DNA of 64,000 nt from Zanthoxylum bungeanum. Its lineage: Eukaryota > Streptophyta > Magnoliopsida > Sapindales > Rutaceae. The stretch spans positions 1 through 64,000 of the forward strand of contig SKCR01021431.1 of the NCBI GenBank assembly GCA_019454045.1, in the 5' to 3' direction. Shown piece after piece: positions 29,695 through 40,533 of the stretch. The position numbers were made by a program, and so were the translations under genes. The first letter of the stretch is position 1, and each line of letters starts with the position of its first letter. Below the pieces are notes generated by a model, which saw only the letters and a list, made by a program, of their open reading frames with translations, made no database searches and was not told where the DNA came from.

Positions 29695-30543
29695 TGCCCC
29701 CAAGTGCTCAGTGCTCACGGTCATTACCTCCAAAAATTGCAGCTGGTAGAAGATGAAAAAGGAAGTAGTATTTTGGTCAGAACTTTTATGTATGTAGTCG
29801 CTTTCTTTGTTGAGAGAAGTCGATATATACATGGTAATGTGGATGCAACTTTTTTTCTTGTTTTCGGGTGCCAAAGAGAGGAAAATTTGCTCATTAATTG
29901 TATCAGCCACTTTCTTTCATCTCATGATTTGAGGTGGTGCTATTGATGAGGGTAATTTGTGCATTAGTCTGATTTGGGGGAAAGAAAATATCGATTCTCA
30001 TTGTGTGTATACATTGTGGAGTGGATATAATTACTAAGATATATAATATGCAATACTCCATGCAATATTGTCAATTTTGTGTGGGAGTCTCTTATGAAAA
30101 TATACAATCGTCTTATTATAGGATTTGGATTTATTCGTGGGAACTGGCAACTGGCAACTGGCAACTGGTACCTCTGATTAATCCAGTCCTCTAGCAGTGA
30201 AAATTTGCAGTTTACCACGTGGATGAATTGTTGTACGAACACAGTTAGTTGAATTAAGATTCTTGTCAGATGTGTATCAAAATTTACACTTCTGCATTTG
30301 CCAACACGGCTTCACGGGACTCCACTTGACCACTTCCCAATCAAGAGACTAAACTAAGGCTTACCTGCAATTACAATGCAAAATAGTGAAATACAGTCGA
30401 TAATGGAGTTGGGTTTTGAAAATCATTTATTAATATTTTTTAAATTTTTGCAAAATCAATTTTATTAAACTTTGATGATCTTATTTTGTTTTATAAAATT
30501 CAAATTTAAATAAATAAACTTCACATTATAAATAACTTTTATC
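29695..30543 (+). other. PP2C 3' UTR and downstream region
   Basis: The 3' UTR must start here. A poly(A) site cannot be placed with confidence. A triple CAACTGG-type repeat lies near 30147-30168. No other gene is seen before the MITE at 30552. Confidence 0.4.
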
Positions 30544-30551
30544 ATTTACCT

Positions 30552-31100
30552 TAGGAGTGGCAAAACGAATCAACGAATCGAATTTGTATCGAATCCTAAA
30601 CGAATCGAATCAAAATGTGATGGATTCGTATTCGATTCGTTTATTAAACGAATCCTAATATCAGGATTCATATTCGATTCGTTTAATAAACGAATCAAAT
30701 ACGAATATTCGTTTATTTGTTTAGTCAATGATATTATTTAATAAAATAATTTACCACACTTGATTTACATTAATTCTTCATAAATATATACATATGAAAT
30801 ATGTAATTAATATGTTTATAAAAAATACCTCACCAAATATCGAAAATATTATTTTTTCTATTATAATTAACTATAATTTCTCGAATCTTAATTGAAAATT
30901 AACAAGAACTAGTAAATAAAAATAATAAAACGAATCCTAAACGAATTAATGAGCTTAAATTCGTATTCGATTCGTTTAATAAACGAATCGAATTGAATTG
31001 ACCCATTTATTAAACGAATCCATTTTTTCAAACCCGTATTCGCTTTAAAACGAATCGAATAGAACAAATAAACGAATCATGACCCAAATTACCACCCCTA
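30552..31100. mobile_element. hAT-type MITE with aaacgaatc repeats
   Basis: 549 bp, target duplication ATTTACCT (30544-30551, 31101-31108). Ends TAGGAGTGGCAAAAC and, inverted, TAGGGGTGGTAATTTGG. The interior is filled with direct and inverted AAACGAATC / GATTCGTTT copies around an AT-rich core. Confidence 0.9.
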
Positions 31101-31108
31101 ATTTACCT

Positions 31109-32049
31109 ACCCTACCGCAATCTAAAACAACATTCTTCGATTAAATACACTTAATGGATATGTTTAGTTTGAAAAATAGATAAAAGGGAAAGTTGATGAA
31201 ATAATAATTGCTGGTGGCCCACCTCACATGTGTATCTATCTATTTATTCGGATCGATTCAACCGGCCCCCGCCCTGGATCGATATCTATGATCTTCATAG
31301 CTGGTTCTTGCTATGTTATAAATTATTGTCATTATTATTATGTCAGATTGACATGAATACTCTCTTGCAAGACCATCACTGCAATCCATTATGAGTCAGG
31401 CAGAAAGAGTTATTTTTACTCATCTCCCCTCAAGTTTGACATGTTCACTTGGATGAAGTTTTTGAGCATATTTACAGACACCTCCATTGCCGCCATCCTT
31501 TGACTGATTGTTGACTGATGAAGTTGCAAAATACCCTTGGCACATTATTTGAAGCACTAATAATGACATTGTCGTGCACAGCTGGATAATCACATATTTT
31601 GACACCAAATTGTAACTGCCCCTCACAAATATCCCATATTTGATTCAAACATGTAATTTTTATCATTAAACATACTAACTTAAACCATTAAATATGTAAA
31701 TTCCGTCAATACATATAAAATTTTTCAAAATATGAAATTAGTTATATATTTATTGATAGAATTTGTATATTTATTAATAACATTTACATATTTAATAATA
31801 AAAATTACATATTTATACTCAAAGATATTTAATACCCTCAATTATCATAATTGTGGCCACTTATAACAAGTGTAGAATGTGACAAAACACACTTTTACTA
31901 TTCAATATTTATTGTGCTGTAGATTCATCAGATTAGGAGTTAAATGTTACCATTCTGAACTTATATTAAAATTAATAAAATGACAAATTTCTATTATATG
32001 AATATATGTGTATACGAGTGTGTATATACACACATATACATATATATTG
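31109..32049. other. AT-rich intergenic, nothing firmly recognised
   Basis: A minus-strand stretch at 31420-31666 has two overlapping frames that look mildly protein-like (ICDYPAVHDNVIISASN), but I do not recognise it. The remainder is AT-rich, ending in a (TA/CA)-rich run at 32000-32049 that may be the tail of the SINE. Confidence 0.35.
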
Positions 32050-32208
32050 GAATCGTTAGAAATTCCGTCATCAAACCACCATTTCCGGGCTTAAGCGGAG
32101 CATGTAAAATCTCCGGCTGTCCCAGGCTCTTATAAGAAACGCACTCACTAGATTCGAACCTAGGAGCTCAAGGTAAAATCCTGAGCCTTACACCATCAAG
32201 TCACGCCC
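32050..32208 (-). mobile_element. tRNA-derived SINE
   Basis: On the minus strand: GCGTGACTTGATGGTGTAAGG gives a pol III A box (about 32186-32203), and GGTTCGAATCT a B box (32150-32160) about 35 nt later. A tRNA-unrelated body then ends in an AT-rich tail around 32000-32049. The left half does not fold into an intact tRNA, so it is a SINE and not a tRNA gene. Target duplication not resolved. Confidence 0.68.
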
Positions 32209-33565
32209 TTTGGAGACATATAAAAGAGTAATTTACATAATAACCAATTGGAGTTTTGGTATGAGATTTTATTACTCATAAATGTTCATAATCATGAAAT
32301 TATCAATAACAAGGGTATCAATAATCCAAATAGACTAATATGATGTTATTACCACTCATTTATGGGATAACTGATCTCATAAGCTATTAGCGTAATCTGG
32401 ATGATTGGTGTAACATATTGGTGCTTGCAATGATTAACAAGCACAATGAGCTGACTTTAATGAGTTTTCATATGGAGATGTATTTATCCCATGTGTTTAT
32501 GAAAGACTCTTAGTAATGATGTATGAGCTAATCCTCAAACTCGAGGTCTTTCACTAATCTTGTATAGGATTTATGTAATTTTGTCACCGATCCGAGTCGT
32601 CCTTTAAAGACTACAAATAGAAGAGTGACTATGTTACATAATGAATTATGAAGACACGATAGAGGTTCGCAAACTCATAATAAACATGTATTTATTGAGT
32701 ACGGCTAGCCAGATGTGTAGATAAGCTTGTAATATTGATATTTTTCAAAAATATATAGTTACGTATATTTTCTTAAATGAATTTTAAGTTTACGCATTAA
32801 AAGATTTAGTTTTGGAAAACCTTATAGTTTGTTATGAAAGAAATGATCAGATATTGAATATATTTGAAATCATGTATTTGTAGTATATGGAAATGTTTGC
32901 ATGATTTTGAGATAAATGAGCATATATTTTAGAAAATGATTTTTATACTAGGTTACACTCCGTATATATTTATGTGCCAGATTTATTTATCGTGAGATGA
33001 GGTCTCATGCTACCAGTTTTTCTCTGGATGCCAGTTATTTGATATGGGAAAGTCCCAAATTGCTAATTTTGTCGTGTTGTCACGAGTGTATATATAGAAT
33101 AATAAATAATTATTTTAGTTCTATGCATAAATGAGATTTATGAGAAATAAGATTTATATTTACCAGGAAAGTATTGTGATGATTTACACATATGCTTACA
33201 GTTTTAAGTATTCATTTATATTCTGAAAGACTTATTCGATCTGTTTTGTTGCTTATTTATCCATGACTTTAAGATATAATCCATTACACTAAGCGTAACC
33301 TTATTCATTTATTCATTTTACAAGTTTGAAAGATTTGTAAATCTTATTTTTATTTTTATTTTTCTACTGCCTTTCATCCACTTCTACTTATAGGGACATG
33401 TTAAGTAAACAATCAAGAGTATTTTGTTATGTTTTAAGTTGAATGATCTAGTTATGTCTTTGTTACGTGGGTCTATTATTTTGATTTGAGCATGAAGCCT
33501 AATTTTAATACATTGATATGCGTGTGTGTATATAAATGACTCTTTTGTTATATAGATCATGGAGG
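32209..33565. other. AT-rich DNA, possible decayed LTR material
   Basis: No ORF worth reporting. Near 32610 TTTAAAGACTACAAATAGAAGAG followed by transcript-like sequence recalls an LTR core promoter, but no partner copy or end is seen in the window. Confidence 0.3.
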
Positions 33566-34422
33566 TGTTGGGGTTGGTGCTCTGACCGACAATCCGTATC
33601 GTATTTATGACATGTTCATAAATACAAACAATCATTTTTTCTATAATATTACTCACTTGATAGTATCACCTCTTGTCTTTTATATACTTATTCGATATAA
33701 TTTAGTTTAAATCGAAACTAACTGAAGTTTAGTGTGTATATATTAGATAAATACCCAAGAATATACAATAATCATACAATTACGTGGCTTCTAACTGACA
33801 TTGTGAGGTATCACTACTTGTGGTATATTTTCAAATAAAGTTTTTGATTTAGATTTATTGACACATGATCAATTAGTAAAACCTATTGAGACTAATACAT
33901 ATAGTATATCGAGATTTTATCCGATGGTTTATCCTAATGAACCATGAGTCTTTGGAGACTCGTATAGACATGTAGGTATTCAATTGATGGGCACTAAACG
34001 GCTCACAAGAAGTATTCCTAATATATGTACACCAAAGTCAATAGAAATCTTTTCGAGTCGAGTAACATATTTGATCCTGTAACTTGAGATGCCACGTGAA
34101 TGTATGAGTGATCCTCCATACTTTGATAATAGTCATGTCACTTGTCTTTTCAAACCAGTCATCTGACTGTTCATTAGGTATGGACATATACTCATGATAT
34201 TATGTGATGTATCTAGAGAGGATCTGTCAGTCTCATGCGCGAGATTTATGCATCCACTTTTTGATCTTTAAATCTTTGTCCATAATACATTTTGGAAACG
34301 AGTTTCGAATATTGATTGAGAGATCACAAATATATCGTGACACATATTTGAATTGTGTACTATGGAAATTTGACATTCTCTTCTATATCTCTGGTACAAT
34401 TCAAATAACTTATGATGGATGG
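33566..34422 (+). repeat. Copia-family LTR, fragment (left part)
   Basis: Starts TGTTGGGGTTGGTGCTCTGA and is similar over its length to 48538-49560, the 5' LTR of the Copia element to the right (shared: gagactcgtatagacatgta, gatcctccatactttgat). It is interrupted at 34423 by an Ogre-like element and continues at 42803. Probably an older copy or solo LTR of that family. Confidence 0.65.
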
Positions 34423-36683
34423 TGTAGGCACTGCATTTTTACACATGAGTCCCTATGATGAGTCTCATTTTGGAGACACTACCTTTTAAGTCACGGAGGT
34501 CACGGGAAACGGACATCGGAAGGCGAAATTCAGAATAAACAAGGTTCACTGTTTTCGTTGGTGCTACGTTCGTGTATACGTTCGAACGTCAAACAGATTA
34601 CGGGCGTTCGTGCTACGTTCTATGATGCGTTCGAACGGTGTCGGTAATTCTGGTTTTGCTGCTAGCCTCACATCCAGCCCAATTAGCCCCCCAAAGCCCA
34701 TAAAACACATCCCAATTTAAATAAATAAATATTAATTAAAACATTAACTAAATAAGATAATAATTAATTAATTAATATTAAATAAAACATATACCAAACA
34801 TAAAATAAACAATTACCAACTTAAACTAAAATCATGCCTAAAATAAACAAATCACATACTAAATCAAAATATAATCATGCCTAATTAAAATCAATCAACC
34901 AATTATATTCCCAATCTAATAAGATTATTCCCAAACTTAAAATATTGTATTCCTAATCCAAGCCAATCAAATATTCAACCTTCCCTATCTAGCCAAGATT
35001 TGTCCCCCCTCAATCTTTGACTTCCCTTAACCAAACCAAATCAAATCTCTTGACTTCCCTTAACCAAACCAAATCAAATCCCTTTCCTTGTCAAACCTAA
35101 CCCTTTGCCTATAAAAAGAACCCTTCACCAACCTTCTCAGGGGTTCCCTAGTCCCCTAGCTAGCTACCCCCCTAACTCATACACAACACACATAAAAATT
35201 ACAGGAGAAGACACCCAAAAACAGTAAGCAAAAGATAAAGAGGAAATAGGAGCAGAACGGAGTTCGAGCCGCAAGCAAAACAGTAAAGACAACGAACGAG
35301 AACAGTGAACCAGTGAACCGAGAGAGTTGCGGAGCATCCACCCTTCCGACGATCGTGTACCGTACATCCGAGAGGTGATTTAAAAGGTTAGACCTGAGGG
35401 TACCTTTTCATTAGTTTATATTCATTTTTTATTGAATTCTATTCGCATGAGAGTCGTCTATGAATGCATGTTGTGGTCTTTGAGTAGATAAATATGCATG
35501 AATTATGAGATGTAATATGTTGTGGGTATTGGATGAATGAGAGATGTGTCAACTCTCGCGGTATAATCGGATGGAAACCCGGACATAAATTTCATAGCCG
35601 ATTCCGAATGGACGGTAATATGATCTGTACTCGGGCCACAACTCCACGTACCGCTTGGGTAAACGGCACCATCTTTATTTTGTATTGTGTTGCTTTTGTT
35701 TATTTAGTTTTCTTTACTTGAATTCAATATGTTGTTTTCGTATGCATGATTCAACCAAGCGCATGGGCTTAGTATGTTGGTCTAAAGGTCCTCTCTTTGA
35801 GAGATCAAGAGCCCCCAAAAGGCCACCTTTACGGCAGTACTTCGCCGCGCCCCTTTATTTTGTTGTTTATGCATGGTGTCCCATTTCATGCATCAGGTCC
35901 GTTCCCGTTCGAACGCGTTTACGAACGCAACTCGAACCGCATGCATTTTTTCCTTATCACGCATCAGGTCTCATTTCCGTTCGAACGCGTTATCAAACGC
36001 CATACGAACGCGAGCATTCTGTTTCATTTCCGTTCGAACGCTTTACGAACGCTACTCGAACGCGAACATTCTGTTTCATTTCCGTTCGAACGCGTTTACG
36101 AACGCTACTCGAACGTGAGCATTCTGTTTCATTTCCGTTCGAACGCGTTTACGACGCTACACGAACGCACACACACTGAACTGAGTCTGTCTTATCATAT
36201 TCATGCATAATTGCCTCTTGGTTGATCTTTCTTGTGTTATATAGCCAACTGTATTATTTGTATTCAAGCATGATTAGGTTGTTAGCATGTTATTTGGTTA
36301 ATAGGTTCATGAGATAGTACTCAAGCATGATTATGTTGTTCTTAGTTTTCCATAACATAGGATTGAAATATGTTCATGAGATTGCCATGTGACATTGCAT
36401 GTTGTGATGAACTTGTTGATGTATGCATATGAATTTAGAAGCATGATATTCTTGGAAATAAATGTTATTTAAGCCTGGTTAAATTATATAAATCCTTTTA
36501 TTACAAGTGACATAAGTAAGGGACCATTCCGAACCCAACGGTTTGAGGTCTTCCCTTGCGAGGGGTGAGTGCGGCCTTCAATCTTTGTCCCGGTTCACAC
36601 CGGGTGGCGACTCCATGTTATTTCGTACTTCCATCTAGGCCGTGAGCCTAGGAACGGCGTCGCTCAGTTTTCTGTGTCCCACA
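34423..36683 (+). repeat. 5' LTR of Ogre/Tat-like element 1
   Basis: 2261 bp, TGTAGGCACTGC...CCCACA. Probable TATA box TATAAAAAG at 35110. Contains GTTCGAACG-rich stretches near 34560-34640 and 35896-36172. Near its end it carries GGTGGCGACTCC, a partial copy of the PBS sequence. Confidence 0.92.
35896..36172. repeat. GTTCGAACGCG tandem array in the LTR
   Basis: About five units of roughly 54 bp built from CGTTCGAACGCGTTTACGAACGC, TACTCGAACG and a C/T-rich spacer (ATTCTGTTTCATTTC). CGTTCGAACG is a perfect palindrome. The same array is in the other LTR (42006-42282) and, with fewer units, in the second element (52390-52590, 58738-58920). Confidence 0.88.
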
Positions 36684-36686
36684 GTC

Positions 36687-36704
36687 TGGCGACTCCACTG
36701 GGGA
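36687..36704 (+). other. primer binding site, element 1
   Basis: TGGCGACTCCACTGGGGA lies three bases after the 5' LTR. The identical site is at 53122-53139 in element 2. It matches the tRNA-Arg type PBS described for Ogre/Tat elements. Confidence 0.8.
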
Positions 36705-37838
36705 TAAGAGAATTGGCCCCGAAATATTGACTTGTGATGTTTGGATTTGTGTTTTAATTGACCGTGTCTATAGTGGATAAAGTAAGGGTTTAATTGAAGG
36801 CATTTTTGGGCTAGGTAATGGTTTGGTGTCTTCCTTCATTCACTACCTTTCTAGAAGGAAAAGCTGTGAAGGCACCTAGATAGCCATCTACTTGTAGCCT
36901 ATTGTGGTGGACTAATTTGGAGGACTCGTTGTTATTCCTGACAACAAGCGATAAGAGCCTAAGAGGCTTGGGTATTTAAGTGAGCCTCGCTCCACCTTCC
37001 CTCTGGGGGATCTACAACGGGAAATCCATTTGACAGTCCGTCACACACCATAGCTCATTGGCACGTACCTTAGTGTATAAAAAAGGGTGCGCTCACTTGG
37101 TTGCTCGAACCCTTGAGTGGGGAGACCTAGTTGTGGGCCATCCTTCGCCGGTGAGAGCCTTTGTCTATACTCTTACTAACCCACCTATAGACCGGGTTGG
37201 CTAAAGTAGCAATTATTTCCTTGAGTATGTGCTTGTGGACCATCCTCATTTGGATGCAGTTGGACTATTGTCAGAAATGCGGGCTTGCTGGGCCATTTAA
37301 ACTGGGGCAAGTTCGCACCGTATGACTATTAGGCCAAAAGCTTCTGAAATATTGATGGGCCACTTTGTAAAAATTATTATGTCATGTTTGCATCATCTTG
37401 CTTGTGTTTGAGAACATCGTTGTTTGGATCCATTTGGACCACTTATCATGGGATATGGGCTTGTTGGGCCATTTAAACTGGGACAAGAACACATCTTATG
37501 ACGATTGGGCCAAAAGGTTTCTAAATAACAATGGGCCATTTTATGATTGTGTTCGGAATTTTATCATTTGGATTTAGTTGGGCTCTTTGCCATAAGACAT
37601 GAACTCGTTAGGCCATTTAAACTGGGACGGGTTCACTCTTATGACAGTTGTCCCAAAAACTTCTAAAATGATAATAGGCCGATTTGTTTGAGAATTTTAT
37701 TTGATTTAATATATGTTATATACTTCTTATGCACATCATGCATACATACATCATGTTAACCCTTGTGTTCTGAAAGCCATCATAGATTCCCGTTGGGTTA
37801 GAAAAAAGGGAAGACTCACCAAAATACCGAGAACAGAC

Positions 37839-39109
37839 ATGAGTGAATCAGATACTGAGGTATCCCGGATAGATCAGTTGGAAAGTGGCTTCGCCAAGAT
37901 TACTGAACAGTTGCAAGCCTTGACTGCTGCCATGACAAATATGGCTGTGCCCCGTGCTGGGGAGAATTCAGAGAATGTAAGGCGCGAGAAGCCTCCGAAT
38001 GGGTTGGGGGATGATATCCCCGCTTTTGATGATGATAATGCAGAGTATGCAACAGACAGAGTGATTGGGTCTCAGGCCGAGATACAGAAACTCAGGGATC
38101 AGGTTGAATCCGTTACCCGCAAGATGAGGGGTAAGAATGAAGATTTGCTAGACTATGAGACAATGAAGTTTGAGGAGCAGTTGCCAGCGCAGTTTAAGAT
38201 GCCGGATTTGGCTAAGTTCAATGGGAATGGAGATCCGAGGGTGCATCTCCGTCAGTATGTGTCTGTTATGAGTTCAGTTGGCCTGTCTCAGCGCCAAGTC
38301 CAAAAGATGTTTGGGATGTCACTCGAGGGGGCACCTGTGGTTGGTATCATAGCCTTGCGAAGAAGGTTAAGGAAGATTGGAAGGAACTAGCTGATGCTTT
38401 TCTGAAGCAGTATGTTACAGACTTGGAGATTGATTTGTCACTTCGAGATTTGGAGAACACTAAGCAGAAGCCGGAGGAGAGCTTCAAAGAGTATGTGGAC
38501 CGCTGGAGGAGCCAGCTTCTGAAGATGCAGACCCGGCCCTCAGAAAAGGACCAGATCAAAATGATCATCAAGGGCACCAAGCCCTCTATTTATGGCAAAC
38601 TGAGGAGAATGGCCTCCATGATTGCAGACTTTCGGCAGTTGAGGGAAACTGTCATGGATATTGAGGAAGAAGAGGCCGAGAATAGAAAATTCTATGGTCT
38701 AAACAGGAAGCCCATTGGGGGACATTCAGGGACTATGCCTGCTACTGCTGAAGTCACTGCCATTAAGAACAGACGATTTTCTAACCTTGGTAAGCCTCTT
38801 TCAAAGGTATTCGAAAAGCTGAAGGCACATGGACTCTTAAAACCTTTGGAACCTAGGCCCATTCCAAATCCTGTGCCACCTCACATGAACTTAAACTTAT
38901 ACTGTCACTTCCACCAAGAAAAAGGCCATGACACCGACAATTGCGCCCGCCTCAGGCATGAAATCCAAAACCTCATCGATGCCCATACAATACCCGACCC
39001 AGAAAAAGAACAACCCAACGCACACAGAAATCCCCTGCCCAACTACATGATCAACTCTGGCCTACCCGAAACCCTTGTCCTCCAAACTCTCAACCACTCA
39101 GCTTCATAG
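37839..39109 (+). pseudogene. Ogre/Tat-like gag, one frameshift
   Basis: Encodes the capsid/nucleocapsid precursor. MSESDTEVSRIDQLESG starts at 37839; an in-frame ATG at 37713 is also possible. A coiled-coil-like N-terminal third and the retrotrans_gag region (PAQFKMPDLAKFNGNGDP, DLEIDLSLRDLENTKQKPEE, SEKDQIKMIIKGTKPSIYGK) are followed by a zinc finger CHFHQEKGHDTDNC (C-X2-H-X4-H-X4-C). Compared with element 2 a single base is missing near 38341 (gtggttGGTATC against gtggttAGGTATC), splitting the frame. The frame ends NHSAS with no protease. Confidence 0.87.
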
Positions 39110-39631
39110 GAATAAGGGATAACAATGGTGAAGAACCATGGGCTGAAGAAGAAGGCACTGTTGTTTCTCCTAGTTTATCTTACACTTTTAATAAAAACAT
39201 TGATTTTGTTCGAACGTTTCCTCAACATTAATAAAGACGATCATTTCATTTATCTGCCTAAGACTATTACTTTCAAACTTGCAACATGAGTGTGTTCAAT
39301 CTTGGTAATATGATACTCAGAACACGGGGAATCCTCGAATAAACAAGAAGGGGGGGCAGTGAGAGCATCAGACTTGGAAGGGAATTAGTTCACCAAGCCG
39401 ATCAGCGTAGACAGATTAAAGGCGGTTGCTTGCCTGAGGAAAGGAAGACTGAGCAGTCACCAAGAGAATTGGCAGAAGACCTAACCCGACGGGATAGGAA
39501 CATTCATGCATGCATACACGTAACACATTTTGCATCCTTTTGTGTTTTTTTTGTGTTCACAGGTTTTAAAGAATAAGAAAAGCGGCAAAGAACAAGCTAA
39601 TCAGAAACGGTAAAAAGCACAGTATCAGATT

Positions 39632-40330
39632 CAGGTAATGATTCCAGGGCGAGGCCCATATCAGTATCAGTCTGAGGGCGAGGCCCCTATCGGTATCAGT
39701 CTGAGGGCGAAGCCCCTATCAGTATCAGTCTGAGGGCGAAGCCCATATCAGTATCATTCAGGAAGAAAGCCCACATTCAATACAGTTCGGGGACAAAGCC
39801 CACAGTTAACACAGTTCGGGAACAAAGCCCAGGGGAATAAAGCCTCATATCAACACAGTTCGGGAACAAAGCCCAGGGGAATAAAGCCTCATATCAACAT
39901 AGTTCGGGAACAAAGCCCAAGGGAATAAAAGCCTTATATCAGTATAGTTTGAGAACAAAGCTGAAGGGGAAGAAAGCCTCATGTCGGTATTGTTCGGGAA
40001 TAAAGCTCGGGAGGAATAGAGCCTCATCTCAACAGTTCGGGAATAAAGCTCGGGAGGAATAAAGCCTCATCTCAACAGTTCGAGAATAAAGCTCGGAAGG
40101 AATAAAACCTCATCGCAACAGTTCGGGAACAAAGTACATGGGAATATAGCCTCATCTCAATACAGTTCGGGAATAAAGCCCACAGTCCAAACAATCATAG
40201 AATAAAGCCCTATCTCTACACAGTCAGCAGTTCGGGAATAAAGCTCGGGAGGAATAAAGCCTCATCTTAACAGTCGGGAATAAAGCTCGGGAGGAATAAA
40301 GCCTCATCTCAATACAGTTCAGGAAGGAAC
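39632..40330. repeat. tandem repeats 3' of gag, element 1
   Basis: Two families in series: a unit of about 32 bp, tcagtctgagggcgaagccc (39640-39760), then a unit of about 44 bp, acagttcgggaacaaagccc plus aggggaataaagcctcat (39780-40330). Tandem repeats between coding region and 3' LTR are usual in Ogre/Tat elements. Confidence 0.88.
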
Positions 40331-40533
40331 AGGCCGAGAATGGCACTCCAAGAATGGAAGCACGGTTCGGGAATGAACCAAGGGTCGCAGCACCTCACCA
40401 CCAAATCAAAGCAACTCAACACATGGTAAGTCAAGTGGCAGCTGGCGAGCCAGGTAAGTAGAAATGCATTGCATAACTTTGATAGGATTGTCACTGTTGT
40501 ACATTACACAAGTCCCATCAAAGTGGGGGCGAC

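Noticed and set aside
31420..31666. Minus-strand frames with the protein-like stretch ICDYPAVHDNVIISASN
   Set aside because: Two overlapping short frames, no recognised family, no splice context; could be a gene relic but there is nothing to support a call.
32150..32208. tRNA gene
   Set aside because: Only A and B box sequences are present. The acceptor and anticodon stems do not pair, and a SINE body follows.
35655..36210. Three overlapping + strand ORFs with repeated ERVYERYSN / SNAFTNATRT peptides (also at 41762-42294)
   Set aside because: They arise from the GTTCGAACGCG tandem array in the LTR read in three frames; the unit length is not a multiple of three and no frame is kept between LTR copies.
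39640..40330. CRISPR-like array of short repeats
   Set aside because: Repeats are directly tandem without unique spacers, inside a plant retrotransposon.
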